The notes beneath the pieces were generated by a model. That model ran no database searches. It worked only from the letters and a program-made list of their open reading frames with translations, and was not told the DNA's origin. A DNA stretch of 64,000 bases. Origin: Coriobacteriia bacterium (GTDB lineage: Bacteria; Actinomycetota; Coriobacteriia; Coriobacteriales; UMGS124). The stretch is taken from NCBI GenBank assembly GCA_018368455.1, contig JAGZEG010000007.1:109198-173197 (forward strand). Direction: 5' to 3'. Both the position numbers and the translations under genes were made by a program. The stretch's first letter is position 1. Every line of letters begins with the position of its first letter. Below are positions 18,295 through 27,049 of this stretch, one piece after another.

Positions 18295-18314
18295 CGACAG
18301 CGCGGTTTTTGATT

Positions 18315-18620
18315 CTAGCCGATGATCTCATCGACGCCGAGCATGCCGAAGATGCGCGACACGTTGTCCTGGGCGCGCAGCACGCGCAGCGCCTTGCCCG
18401 CATCCTCCGCACGGTGCGCGGCGCCGACAAGCACGCCAATGCCCGTCGAGTCGATGTAGGGCACGCCGGCCAGGTCGACCTCGACCGTCTTGACCGCCTC
18501 GTCGGCGATGAGGCCGAGCACGCCCTCACGCAGGGTGTCGGCGTTGCTGACGTCGACCTCCCCCTCAACGCTGACCGTGCCGATGTCACCGTTGACCGCC
18601 GTGATCACGTTCACGTTCAT
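18315..18620 (-). CDS. STAS-domain anti-sigma-factor antagonist
   Basis: 101 residues, a single STAS domain. The phosphorylatable serine lies in VPYIDSTGIGVLVGA, as in SpoIIAA/RsbV proteins that bind an anti-sigma kinase when unphosphorylated. No partner kinase or sigma factor gene is adjacent. AGGAAGGGG precedes the ATG. The upstream TPR gene ends 54 bases away on the same strand. A role in partner switching is known for the family; the target here is unknown. Confidence 0.85.
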   Translation of the reverse strand: MNVNVITAVNGDIGTVSVEGEVDVSNADTLREGVLGLIADEAVKTVEVDLAGVPYIDSTGIGVLVGAAHRAEDAGKALRVLRAQDNVSRIFGMLGVDEIIG

Positions 18621-18674
18621 GCGGGTCCCCTTCCTGCGGCCTGGAGGCGGCCGCCGTCTTGTGCGCTAGCGATT

Positions 18675-19508
18675 CTACCCGACGATGGGCTTGGCGATGC
18701 CGTCCTCGTCGGCCGCGGCGTCAGAGGAGCTGGAGGCGTCGCGCGACAGTGAGCTCGCCGCAGCGCCGTCGGCACGCGAGCCATCGCTGGCCGCAGAGCC
18801 GTCCGCGCCGCTCGACGCGCTTGCCTGCGCCTTGATGGAGTTGACGATGAGCGCGCGCAGCTGGGCGTAGGACGACATGTTGTACGGGTCCTTCGCATCG
18901 GCGGAAATGGCGGCGCTGTAAGCGGAGAGCGCCTCGTCGTAGCGCGAGCTCTGCTCGTAGAACATGCCCAGGTTCATCCAGGCCGGCGAGAAGTCGGGGT
19001 TGTCGCCCACGAACGACTCGAGCGCGGAAACGGCGCCGTCCTCGTCGCCGGCGTAGTAGGCGCAGATGGCGCGGTCGACGCGCACGGCGTTCGAGTCGGG
19101 CTCCTGCTCGAGATACTGGTCGTAGTACTCGACGGCCTGGGCGAACGTCGCCTTGACGTGCTCGTCGTTGTCGTCGGCGTCACTGGCCTGCGTCAGCGCC
19201 TCGCCCCAGTCCATGTAGGCGTTGCCGAGGTTCGCGATGGCCGCAAGACCGGCGGAACCCGTCGAGTTGGCGGAGAGCCTGCTCGTCAGCGTGTCGATCT
19301 TCTGTTGGTAGTCCGCATCAACCTGGGAGACCGTCTTGGTGTCGCTCGACGACGAGGCGTCGGAGCTCGCGCTGTCGTCACCGGCCGTCGTCGGAGTGGC
19401 GCTGCAGCTGCTGAAGAACGGCAGGCAGAGCGAAGCGACGAGCACGACGGCGAATATGACGATGACGACGGTCTTGCCCGTCGACATCTTCTGGTTGTCC
19501 TGAGCCAT
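18675..19508 (-). CDS. Membrane-anchored TPR protein
   Basis: 277 residues. One N-terminal membrane segment (about 11-31) is followed by a low-complexity Ser/Asp linker. Residues about 80-225 contain TPR-like helices, for example FAQAVEYYDQYLEQEPDSNAVR and DEALSAYSAAISADAKDPYN. A second Ser/Ala/Asp-rich stretch lies near the C-terminus. It probably scaffolds protein contacts outside the membrane; no enzymatic motif is seen. AAAGG precedes the ATG at 19508. Confidence 0.7.
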   Translation of the reverse strand: MAQDNQKMSTGKTVVIVIFAVVLVASLCLPFFSSCSATPTTAGDDSASSDASSSSDTKTVSQVDADYQQKIDTLTSRLSANSTGSAGLAAIANLGNAYMDWGEALTQASDADDNDEHVKATFAQAVEYYDQYLEQEPDSNAVRVDRAICAYYAGDEDGAVSALESFVGDNPDFSPAWMNLGMFYEQSSRYDEALSAYSAAISADAKDPYNMSSYAQLRALIVNSIKAQASASSGADGSAASDGSRADGAAASSLSRDASSSSDAAADEDGIAKPIVG

Positions 19509-19586
19509 CTGGCGTACCTTTCAATCTGTGCGTGAGGCATTGTGCCCGGCCATCAACAACCGGGCTCCGTGCATCCTACATCAAAC

Positions 19587-19616
19587 GCCCGCGTCCGCGC
19601 GAGACGGCACGCGGGC
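19587..19616 (-). terminator. Intrinsic terminator
   Basis: GCCCGCGT (19587-19594) pairs with ACGCGGGC (19609-19616) over a 14-base loop, 54 bases past the stop of the small membrane-protein gene. GTTTGATG follows on the minus strand. Confidence 0.55.
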
Positions 19617-19669
19617 GCTCCACGAGGTGTTCGACAGGTCCGATCCCCCAAAGCGGCGCGTTGGCGCTC

Positions 19670-20146
19670 TTACTCGTCTCCGTTGGCAGAGCCCTGCGCA
19701 GCCTCGAGCTGGGCCTTGTACTCGGCGAGCTTCTCCTCGTTGAGCGTGCCGTCCGCGTTCATGAGCGAAGCGAGATCGGGGTGGCCCTCGGGCAGCCCCG
19801 CCTCCTCGTTGACCGTCGACGTGCCGTCAGAGGACGTGCCGTCAGAGGACGTGCCGTCCGACGAGGCGCTCGTCTGCGCCGCCGTCACCGCGTGGTCGGC
19901 CTCGAGCTTGGAGCTCCACGTGTTGAGCGCCGTGAAGTACCCCAGTGCGAAGCCGAGGATGAGCGCCACGATCGCGATGATCACGACCATGAAAAACGAC
20001 GGGGGACGCTTCTTGCCCGCCTGCACGGGCGCAGTGGAGGCGGACGGGTGGGCCTTCTTTGCCGGGCGGGGCGAAGCTGCGGACGCGGACGCCTTGCCCG
20101 TGAGCGACTCCTCGTCCTCGAAGAACTGGTCGGTACCTGATGCCAT
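19670..20146 (-). CDS. Small single-span membrane protein with tandem Ser-Asp-Gly-Thr repeats
   Basis: 158 residues. I chose the ATG at 20146 (MASGTDQFFEDEES), preceded by AAAGGG. Residues about 53-75 form one membrane segment (FFMVVIIAIVALILGFALGY). Outside follows a flexible part with three DGTSS-type repeats encoded by tandem 15-base DNA repeats. The C-terminal PDLASLMNADGTLNEEKLAEY is helical. The product is not recognised. Its layout (one span plus disordered tail) resembles the neighbouring TPR protein. Confidence 0.6.
   Translation of the reverse strand: MASGTDQFFEDEESLTGKASASAASPRPAKKAHPSASTAPVQAGKKRPPSFFMVVIIAIVALILGFALGYFTALNTWSSKLEADHAVTAAQTSASSDGTSSDGTSSDGTSTVNEEAGLPEGHPDLASLMNADGTLNEEKLAEYKAQLEAAQGSANGDE
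19818..19862. repeat. Tandem 15-base repeat inside a membrane-protein gene
   Basis: GACGTGCCGTCAGAG occurs at 19818-19832 and 19833-19847, with a partly diverged third copy at 19848-19862. It encodes the DGTSS repeats and is in frame, so copy number could vary without breaking the gene. Confidence 0.8.
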
Positions 20147-20222
20147 GTGCGGAAAACCCTTTCGTGTCAAGCGGCGCCGCCGGCTCAGTGCGGGCGACGC
20201 GCGCATTGCGGTGCAGTGCTAG

Positions 20223-21623
20223 TTAGTTGTGCCAGCCCTGAGCGCGCAGGCGCGAGCGCACCTGCTCGACGTGGCTGAGGATCGTGCGGATGCTCTGGAC
20301 GTCGGCCGTGATGACGCGCGAGAACGGGTCCTGGCGGTCGAACACGATGCTGCCGCCGACCATCGTCATGAGCACGTTGTCGCGGTCGGCCGTGTGCATG
20401 ACAGCCGAGTACGGGAAGTGCGTGGGCACCTGGCGCGAGTTGGACAGGTCGATGGCGATGATGTCAGCCAGCTTGCCCGGCTCGAGCGAGCCGACCTGGT
20501 CGTCCATGCCCAGCGCGGCTGCGGAGTCGAGCGTGGCCATCTTCACCATGTCGGGGCCCGTGATGAAGCCCTCCTTGCCGTTCATCGCACGCTGCACCAG
20601 CATCGTGAAGCGCATCTCCTCGATGGGATCGATGCTGTCGGCCGCAGCAGGAGAGTCCGTGCCCAGGCCGACCTTGATGCCGGCCTTGCGCATGGCGAGG
20701 ATCGGCGCGACGCCCATGCCGAGCTTGGCGTTGGCTCGCGGGCACGCGCACACGCGCACGTCGCGCTCGGCCAGCGCCTGGATGTCGGCGTCGTCCACCT
20801 TGACACAGTGGATGGCGAGGACCTCCGGCGCGTCGAGGATGTCCCAGTTCAGGGCGTAGCGCACCGGCGAGCAGCCCGCAGGCAGCAGCGAGACGGACTG
20901 GTGGCGCTCGATGGAGTCGTACGCCTCGTCGTCGTTGTCGACGGCGAACGGCGAGCTGCCGTAGCGGATGAAGTCGCACTCCTCCGCGGAGCCGGCGACG
21001 TGGATGGCGACGGGCGTGTGCGTCTGCGTCGCGTAGCGCGCGATCTCACCGAGGATCTGCGGGTGGCAGACGTAGAGGCTCTCCGGGCCGATACCGAAGC
21101 GGAAGCGGCCCGTCGTGTCTGCGGCCTTCCACGCCTCGATGTCGGCGACGGCTTGCTCCATCGTGGGCTCAACGTCCTCGCGGCGGGCGGCGCCCACCTC
21201 GCGATAGATGATGCCGCGAAGGCCCAGGCGCTGAGCGGCCTGCAGGCTGGCGCCCGTCGGTGTGACGTCGGCAACCGTCGTGATGCCCGTCGAGATTGCC
21301 TCGTAGGCGCCGAGGACAGCCGACTCAAGCCAGTCCTGCGGCGTGAGCAGCGCCTCCTTCTGCGTGACGAACGCCTTCCACAGCGCATAGGGCGCGTCGT
21401 TGAGGATGCCGCGCATGATGGCGTACTCGAGGTGCGTGTGGCAGTCGACGAAGCCGGGCATGAGCGCGGCGAGGCCGAAGTCACGTATCTCCTCCGTGGG
21501 ATAGCGGCGGCGCAGCTCGATGGCGTGCCCCACCTCCACGATGCGGTCGTCGCGCACGAGGACGGCGCCGTTCTCGATGAACGTGCTCGACACGGGGAGC
21601 ACGTAGCGGGCCATCAGAAGCAT
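20223..21623 (-). CDS. Metal-dependent amidohydrolase (ATZ/TRZ deaminase family)
   Basis: 466 residues. Metal-binding elements are present: DCHTHLEYA, HVAGSAEECDF, LAIHCVKVDD and GTDSPAAAD. This fits the cyclic-imidate deaminase family (SsnA, S-adenosylhomocysteine or aminofutalosine deaminases). I use the ATG at 21623 because AGGAGG lies eight bases upstream; a GTG at 21632 falls inside that site. It is the third gene after an aminotransferase and menG. Because menG makes menaquinone, a role as aminodeoxyfutalosine deaminase is a reasonable guess, but only the family is supported. Confidence 0.8.
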   Translation of the reverse strand: MLLMARYVLPVSSTFIENGAVLVRDDRIVEVGHAIELRRRYPTEEIRDFGLAALMPGFVDCHTHLEYAIMRGILNDAPYALWKAFVTQKEALLTPQDWLESAVLGAYEAISTGITTVADVTPTGASLQAAQRLGLRGIIYREVGAARREDVEPTMEQAVADIEAWKAADTTGRFRFGIGPESLYVCHPQILGEIARYATQTHTPVAIHVAGSAEECDFIRYGSSPFAVDNDDEAYDSIERHQSVSLLPAGCSPVRYALNWDILDAPEVLAIHCVKVDDADIQALAERDVRVCACPRANAKLGMGVAPILAMRKAGIKVGLGTDSPAAADSIDPIEEMRFTMLVQRAMNGKEGFITGPDMVKMATLDSAAALGMDDQVGSLEPGKLADIIAIDLSNSRQVPTHFPYSAVMHTADRDNVLMTMVGGSIVFDRQDPFSRVITADVQSIRTILSHVEQVRSRLRAQGWHN

Positions 21624-21681
21624 GGAACGCACCTCCTAGTAGGTAGTCGTCGCACGGGCAGAGAGGTGGAGCGGGGGCCGG

Positions 21682-22431
21682 CTACGCCCGCGGGCGCGTC
21701 GCCCGGTACACGGTCGCGATGCCGCCCGTGCAGTCATGATAGCCAACGTCGGTAAAGCCCACGGCCCTCAGCTCGCCGCAGATGACGTCCTGCGAAGGGA
21801 ACTCACGAATAGAGCGGGCCAGGTAGTCGAAGCCCGCGCGGTCGCGCGTCACGGCGCCGCCGATGAGTGGCAGCATGTGGTCGCGATACCAGCCGTACAG
21901 CCCGCGCCAGGCGGGGTTCGACGGCGTGGAGAACTCGAGCGCGACATACGTGCCGCCGGGGCGCAGCACGCGCAGGGCCTCGCGCATGGAGGCGACGCGG
22001 TCGGAGAAGTTGCGCAGGCCGTAGGCGACGGTGAGCACGTCGAAGCCCTCGTCGGGGAACGGCAGCGCCATGGCGTCGGCCACGTCGCACGTCACCGGCA
22101 CGCCGCGGTTCTCGCCGGAGGCGATGCGCTCTCGAGCCACGTCGAGCATCTCCGGACAGAAGTCCGTGAGCTCGATGGCGGCCGGCGGGCAGACGCGGCA
22201 CAGCTCGAACGACACGTCGCCCGCACCGCCCGCGACGTCAAGCACGAGGTCTGTCGGCTTGCAGGCGGCCGTGCGCGCCATGACGCGCAGCCAGTAGCGA
22301 TAGACGCCCATGCTCGACAGCGCATTGAACGCCTCGTAGCGCGTCGCGATGTTCGAGAATATGCCCTTCACACGCTCGCCGTGTTCGTCGAGCTGCGGCG
22401 ACGCCGCGTTCTGCCCCTGCTGCTCTGTCAT
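21682..22431 (-). CDS. menG: Demethylmenaquinone methyltransferase (UbiE/MenG family)
   Basis: 249 residues. The SAM-binding motif LDVAGGAGDVSFEL and the UbiE signature AYGLRNFSDRVASMREALRVLRPGG are clear, followed by FSTPSNP. The enzyme methylates the naphthoquinone ring in the last step of menaquinone synthesis, supplying the quinone for anaerobic respiration at the membrane. It starts 4 bases after the aminotransferase stop, so the genes are coupled. A second methyltransferase role cannot be excluded. Confidence 0.88.
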   Translation of the reverse strand: MTEQQGQNAASPQLDEHGERVKGIFSNIATRYEAFNALSSMGVYRYWLRVMARTAACKPTDLVLDVAGGAGDVSFELCRVCPPAAIELTDFCPEMLDVARERIASGENRGVPVTCDVADAMALPFPDEGFDVLTVAYGLRNFSDRVASMREALRVLRPGGTYVALEFSTPSNPAWRGLYGWYRDHMLPLIGGAVTRDRAGFDYLARSIREFPSQDVICGELRAVGFTDVGYHDCTGGIATVYRATRPRA

Positions 22432-22435
22432 GCGC

Positions 22436-23761
22436 TTAGGCCTCCGTCCGAGCGGAGCGCTCGAGACGCGCGCTCACGAGCTTGACACACGTCACGAACA
22501 CGTCGAGCGCCGCGCCGAGCTCTTCGAGCGTCGGGAAGCTCGGGGCGATGCGGATGTTGGCGTCGTGTGGGTCGAGCCCGTACGGCCACGTGGAGCCGGC
22601 ACCCGTCAGCTTGACGCCACAGGAGTCCGCCAGCGCGACGATGGCCTTGGCCGAGCCCTGCGGTCCGTCGAAGCTCACGAAGTAGCCGCCGCGTGGGTGG
22701 CTCCACGACGCGATGCCTAGCTCGCCAAGGCCCTCGGAGAGGCGCTTCTCCACGAGCTCGAAGCGCGGGCGCAGCACGGCCGCTTGGGCGCGCATGTGCT
22801 CGCGAAGGCCGTCCATGTCGCGCAGGAAGCGCACGTGGCGCAGCTGGTTGATCTTGTCGTGGCCGATCATCTGCACCGCAAGCGTCTTCTGCAGGTCGGC
22901 GAGGTTGGCCGGCGACGTGCCGAGCGCCGACACGCCCGAGCCGGGCAGCGTTATCTTGGACGTCGAGCAGAACGCGTAGACGAGATCGGGGTGGCCGGCG
23001 CGCTCGCACGCCTTGAACACGTTGGCGACGCGCTCGTCATCGGAGAAGTCGGCGGCCAACGAGTGCTCGCAGTACGCGTTGTCCCAGAACACGCGGAAGT
23101 CGGGCGCAGCCGGGCTGAGCGCGGCGATGCGGTCGACGACCTCGTCAGAGTACGTGACGCCCGACGGGTTGGAGAACTGCGGGACGCACCACATACCCTT
23201 GACGCTCGGGTCAGTCACGAGACGCTCGACGGCGTCCATGTCGGGGCCGTCGGGGCCCAGTGGCACAGCTATGAGTTCGAAACCGAAGCTCTGCGTGATG
23301 GAGAAGTGGCGATCGTAGCCGGGCACGAAGCACAGCCACTTGAGCGAGCCGCCCCGCTCCTTGGCGCGCGCCATCTGCAGCAGCCAGGGCTCGCCGCCGC
23401 ACACACCGTGCGTCATGGCGTGGCTCATCGTGTCGTACATGACGGTGAGGCTGCTCTCCCCGCCAACAAATACCTGGTCGGCCGGCACGCCGAGGATGTC
23501 GCCGAACAGCGCGCGGCACTCGGGAATACCCATGAGGCAACCGTAGTTGCGGCAGTCCGTGCCGTCCGACGCCGTGAGGTCCGACGACGAGTCCAGCACG
23601 TCGAGCATCGGCAGCGACAGGCCGAGCTGCTCGGGCGAGGGCTTGCCACGGGCCATGTTCAGCTTGAGACCACGGGCGCGGATCTCATCGACAGCGGCCT
23701 CGAGCTGAGAGATCTCAGCGTCGAGCTCCTCGACCGAAAGCTGTGCGTAGTGCGACGGCAT
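22436..23761 (-). CDS. Class I aminotransferase (MocR-like alanine/aspartate subgroup)
   Basis: 441 residues. The ATG at 23761 follows GAGGAGG by seven bases. PLP-binding features are present: VFWDNAYCEHSL for the Asp/Tyr pair and STSKITLPGSGVSA with the Schiff-base lysine. LNMARGKPSPEQLGLSLPML and the C-terminal GSTWPYGLDPHDANIRIAPS mark the subgroup annotated as aspartate or alanine aminotransferase with MocR similarity. It transfers amino groups between amino acids and oxo acids; the exact substrate is unknown. A much longer frame extends upstream but has no ribosome-binding site. Confidence 0.85.
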   Translation of the reverse strand: MPSHYAQLSVEELDAEISQLEAAVDEIRARGLKLNMARGKPSPEQLGLSLPMLDVLDSSSDLTASDGTDCRNYGCLMGIPECRALFGDILGVPADQVFVGGESSLTVMYDTMSHAMTHGVCGGEPWLLQMARAKERGGSLKWLCFVPGYDRHFSITQSFGFELIAVPLGPDGPDMDAVERLVTDPSVKGMWCVPQFSNPSGVTYSDEVVDRIAALSPAAPDFRVFWDNAYCEHSLAADFSDDERVANVFKACERAGHPDLVYAFCSTSKITLPGSGVSALGTSPANLADLQKTLAVQMIGHDKINQLRHVRFLRDMDGLREHMRAQAAVLRPRFELVEKRLSEGLGELGIASWSHPRGGYFVSFDGPQGSAKAIVALADSCGVKLTGAGSTWPYGLDPHDANIRIAPSFPTLEELGAALDVFVTCVKLVSARLERSARTEA

Positions 23762-23968
23762 GGCGGTGTCCTCCTCATGCTCAGGGCCGGCACGCTCGGG
23801 CGTAGCCGGCCGCAGGCCTCGTGTCACATCCACGCCATAGTATGCCCGATGGCGCGACAGGCTGGCCCCCACGCGCCGGGCAAGCGGACGTTTCGGCGCG
23901 GGTCGCACACATACCCGCGCGCCGCATGCGATAAAGTTGGCCGCACACCACGCGAGACGGGAGCCTCC

Positions 23969-24259
23969 TTGTCCAGCTACGACGACGCAATCGCGCGCTT
24001 TACGGGCGCCATCAACGTACCGAGCGAAACGGGCTACGGCGAGCTCCAGGGGCTCGTCGACGCCCTGTTCGCACACGCCACCAGGGCCGACAGCCTACAG
24101 CTCATCACGCAGGCCGAGATCTGTGATGTCGACGCCGGCGTGCTCGAGGTCGTAAACCTGCTGCCGCCGGGCTCCTACACCCGCACGCAAATGGCCGACC
24201 AGCTCAACTCCATCATCACGGCCCACGGCTGGGGATCGACGTACGGCACCGTCTCCTAG
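23969..24259 (+). CDS. Small conserved-looking protein of unknown function (TTG start)
   Basis: 96 residues. The best start is TTG at 23969, preceded by GGGAG six bases upstream; no ATG serves. The product (SSYDDAIARFTGAINVPSE to the C-terminal AHGWGSTYGTVS) is soluble and helical, without motifs I recognise. The gene lies 44 bases before the next one on the same strand, so they likely form a unit. High third-position GC in this frame supports coding. Confidence 0.55.
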   Translation: MSSYDDAIARFTGAINVPSETGYGELQGLVDALFAHATRADSLQLITQAEICDVDAGVLEVVNLLPPGSYTRTQMADQLNSIITAHGWGSTYGTVS

Positions 24260-24303
24260 GCCAGAGGCCACGTCCTCCACATCAGCGAGAAAGGAACTGC
24301 CCC

Positions 24304-24948
24304 ATGCCCGTCCTTATGAACAAGGGCGCCGACCCGCACCAGGCTGCCTGGCTGTTCTTCACCGCCCGCCCCACGCTCGACGAGCTCTGCGACGCCATCC
24401 AGCAGCAGCGCTTCGACGCCGGGCGCCTCGCCGTTGACGAGGACGAGCTCGCCGGCGCCAAGAAGGCAAACGCCGAGGTGAGCGTCTACCTCGACGTGAC
24501 ATCCGTCGTGCCGCAGGACTTCGACCTGGAAGGCGCGCTCGAAAAGGCCCGCGCTCAGGCGGAGGCGCAAGCGAGCGAGGAGGACTCGGAAGACGGCGAC
24601 GCCCCCGCGCAAGAGGACGACGCGCCCGAGAGTGGAGCCGATGAGAAGCCGGCGCTCCCCTACGAGCCCGTCGCGCTCGACGAGCCCATCCGCGTCGTCG
24701 TCGGCACGACGACGGCCCAGGCGGCGCGCAGCTACCTGACGGAGCGCACGGCCGACGGCGAGGACCGCGACCCGACGGAGCTGCCCGGCCTCCAGGCGCT
24801 CGCGCAGCTCATCGACCACATGCGTGCCTCGTCGTTCGGTCTGCCGGCCCACGCCGTCTGGCACGTCGACGCCCAGGGCATCCTGCGCATGGCACCGGCC
24901 AAGAGCGTCAAGCCCATGGCGGGCAACGTCCTCAAGGTCAAGCTCTAG
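24304..24948 (+). CDS. Unknown protein with acidic central linker
   Basis: 214 residues. A folded N-terminal part (MPVLMNKGADPHQAAWLFF, about 1-75) and C-terminal part (about 115-214, with VVVGTTTAQAARSYLTERTA and VWHVDAQGILRMAP) are joined by a Glu/Asp/Ala-rich linker. I do not recognise the family. AGAAAGGAA precedes the ATG. A strong terminator follows at 25007, and the small gene at 23969 is the likely operon partner. Confidence 0.65.
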   Translation: MPVLMNKGADPHQAAWLFFTARPTLDELCDAIQQQRFDAGRLAVDEDELAGAKKANAEVSVYLDVTSVVPQDFDLEGALEKARAQAEAQASEEDSEDGDAPAQEDDAPESGADEKPALPYEPVALDEPIRVVVGTTTAQAARSYLTERTADGEDRDPTELPGLQALAQLIDHMRASSFGLPAHAVWHVDAQGILRMAPAKSVKPMAGNVLKVKL

Positions 24949-25006
24949 CATCGCGGGCCTATCGGGGCGAGGCGGTCATACCCTGTTGCCCCGCGACACA
25001 AAGCAA

Positions 25007-25046
25007 GGGCCCGGCGGGCTGGGATCGCTCCCTGCCCACCGGGCCC
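25007..25046. terminator. Bidirectional intrinsic terminator
   Basis: GGGCCCGGCGGGC (25007-25019) pairs with GCCCACCGGGCCC (25034-25046) with one mismatch, and the loop has its own GGGA/TCCC stem. T-rich tracts flank both sides (CCTTTCGT on plus, TTGCTTTG on minus). It lies between convergent genes. Confidence 0.8.
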
Positions 25047-25089
25047 CTTTCGTCAGCGCGTCACGCGGCGTGTTGCTCGGTTCGCAGCC

Positions 25090-26823
25090 TTACGCGGAGA
25101 GCCAGCAGCGGTTGAGACGCGACACGGTGCCCGGGTTGAGGAACAGGTTGTTCATGCGGGCAGAGGCCACATAGTAGTGCGTGTAGTACATGAGCGGGAT
25201 GACGGGGAAGCCCTCGGCCACGATGGCGTTGGCCTTCTTGTACGCCTCGTTGCGCTCGTCATCGTCAGCGATCTGGCAAGCGGACTCGATGGCCTCGTCG
25301 AACTCCGCGCTCGCATAGCGCGAGTAGTTGTTCGGGAAGCCGGTCTCGAACAGGTCGCTCAGGACGCTGAAGGCGTTCGGGGCCGTGAGGACCCAGCCCA
25401 TGCGACCCATCTGGAAGTTGCCGTTCTGGCAGTTGTCCAGGTAGGCAGCCCACTCCTGAACGTCGATCGTGGCGTCGATGCCCACGGCGGCCAGGTCGGC
25501 CTGAACCATCGTCATGACGGTCTCGTTCGTGGAGCTGGAGTTCGTGGACAGCGTGATGGACAGGCCGCGCTTGCCGTCGGCACCGGCCGGGTAGCCAGCC
25601 TTGTCGAGGTACTCGCCCGCCTTTGCAGCGTCCTTCGTGGCGGGGCAGTCAGCCCACGCGCCGGACTCGTAGGCCACGATGCCCGGCATGAGGATGTTGT
25701 CCGCAGGCGAGCGCGTGCCCTGGAAGACCGTGTCGCAGATGGCCTGGCGGTCAACGGCGCACGAGATGGCGCGGCGCACGTCGACGTTGCTCATGACGTC
25801 GTCCTCGTTGTTGATGAGGAGGTAGAAGATCGACAGCTCGTCGCCGGTGTAGTACTGGTGGCCGGGGTTGGCCAGGAAGCCGTCGCCGTCAGCCTCGCCG
25901 TACGTGTCGCGGGCGAGCGTAAACTGGCCGGAAGGCACCGACGTGAAGTCGAGGTTGCCGGCCTGGAACTCCGTCCACGCCGTCTGGTCGTTGGCGTAGA
26001 TCTGGAAGACGCAGCCGTCGATGAACGGCTTCTCTCCCCAGTAGTCATCGAAGCGCTTGATGGCGATGTTCTGGCCGTCGACCCACTCGCCGTCCATCAT
26101 GAACGGGCCGTTGCCGATAGGCGCCAGGCGGAACGTCTGGTAGTCCGCCTCAGTTGCGGCCATGCCGTTGGGGATAGGAGCCGTCGAGATGTCGGTGACG
26201 TCGAGCAGGAAGTCACCGTAGGGGGCCTTCAGCGTCACGACGAGCGTGTAGTCGTCAGGGCACTCGACGCCTTCCATCTCGGTGGCCTCGCCGGCCATCA
26301 TCTCGTCAGCGCCCTTGACCTGGCCGATCTTCGTGCCCTGCGAGGAGGGAGCCGGCTTGTAGTCAACGCGGCAGATGCGCTCCCACGAATACTTGAAGTC
26401 CTGGGCGGTCACGGGCTGGCCGTTGTGGAACTTGGCGTCCTTGCGCAGGTGGAACGTGTAGACGGTCGCGTCGTCGTTCACTTCCCAGCTCTCGGCGGCA
26501 AGGGGGGCGACCTTCTGGTTGCCCCAGTCCCACGTCACGAGTGTATCAAACAGGTTGGAGGCAACCTCGACGCCCTGGTCCTCCTCCGTCGTGAACGGCT
26601 CGATGCCAACGGGGTTCGTCAGGTAGTACGTCATCGTGCCACCCTGGACACCATTGGCCAGGTTCGGCTCGTCAACCTCGGGAATGTCCTCGGCGTCGCC
26701 CGCAGCGCTCTCAGAGGCAAAAGCAGCACGGCTGTTGGCAGCCATAGCGAGCATCGCACCGGTGGCCAGTGCACCGCCAACGAAGGAACGACGGCTCATC
26801 GCCCTATTCGTCACGTTCTCCAT
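25090..26823 (-). CDS. Tat-exported oligopeptide-binding protein (SBP_bac_5), without its own transporter genes
   Basis: 577 residues. A twin-arginine signal (MSRRSFVGGALATGAML) ends near residue 37. The mature part has the OppA-type motifs TYTFHLRKDAKFHNGQPV and VRRAISCAVDRQAICDTVFQG. It would capture peptides outside the membrane for an ABC importer. No permease or ATPase gene is adjacent, so it may use a transporter encoded elsewhere or the operon at 7501-12555. GAAGGGA precedes the ATG. The LysR gene upstream on the same strand is a candidate regulator. Confidence 0.88.
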   Translation of the reverse strand: MENVTNRAMSRRSFVGGALATGAMLAMAANSRAAFASESAAGDAEDIPEVDEPNLANGVQGGTMTYYLTNPVGIEPFTTEEDQGVEVASNLFDTLVTWDWGNQKVAPLAAESWEVNDDATVYTFHLRKDAKFHNGQPVTAQDFKYSWERICRVDYKPAPSSQGTKIGQVKGADEMMAGEATEMEGVECPDDYTLVVTLKAPYGDFLLDVTDISTAPIPNGMAATEADYQTFRLAPIGNGPFMMDGEWVDGQNIAIKRFDDYWGEKPFIDGCVFQIYANDQTAWTEFQAGNLDFTSVPSGQFTLARDTYGEADGDGFLANPGHQYYTGDELSIFYLLINNEDDVMSNVDVRRAISCAVDRQAICDTVFQGTRSPADNILMPGIVAYESGAWADCPATKDAAKAGEYLDKAGYPAGADGKRGLSITLSTNSSSTNETVMTMVQADLAAVGIDATIDVQEWAAYLDNCQNGNFQMGRMGWVLTAPNAFSVLSDLFETGFPNNYSRYASAEFDEAIESACQIADDDERNEAYKKANAIVAEGFPVIPLMYYTHYYVASARMNNLFLNPGTVSRLNRCWLSA

Positions 26824-26922
26824 AGTGTGGGTCCCTTCTCATCGGCTCAGCGGCGCGCACGGGGATGCCCACGTGGGCGTTCCCTCTCGGCAAACGCACC
26901 GTGGCACGACGATATGGGCGGA

Positions 26923-27013
26923 TTGTTTCCAACGTGATTCCGAGCGTACTTTAGCGAAATAAAGTCCGTCGGCGGCACGATTCCCTCACCGAGCGGAAAG
27001 GGAATGGAAACAA
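26923..27013. promoter_or_regulatory. Inverted repeats upstream of the peptide-binding protein gene
   Basis: TTGTTTCCA (26923-26931) is complementary to TGGAAACAA (27005-27013). Between them ACTTTA (26948-26953) and TAAAGT (26960-26965) form a second inverted repeat with a 6-base spacer. The region is AT-rich for this genome and lies between the LysR gene and the binding-protein gene. Confidence 0.4.
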
Positions 27014-27049
27014 AGTCAGGCTTCAGATCCCACGTGGCATCGCCAGCAA

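Noticed and set aside
19810..19865. Short direct repeats as a CRISPR-like array
   Set aside because: They are in-frame 15-base tandem repeats without spacers inside a coding gene.
23762..24076. N-terminal extension of the aminotransferase
   Set aside because: The domain starts at 23761 with a strong GAGGAGG site; the extension has no motif.
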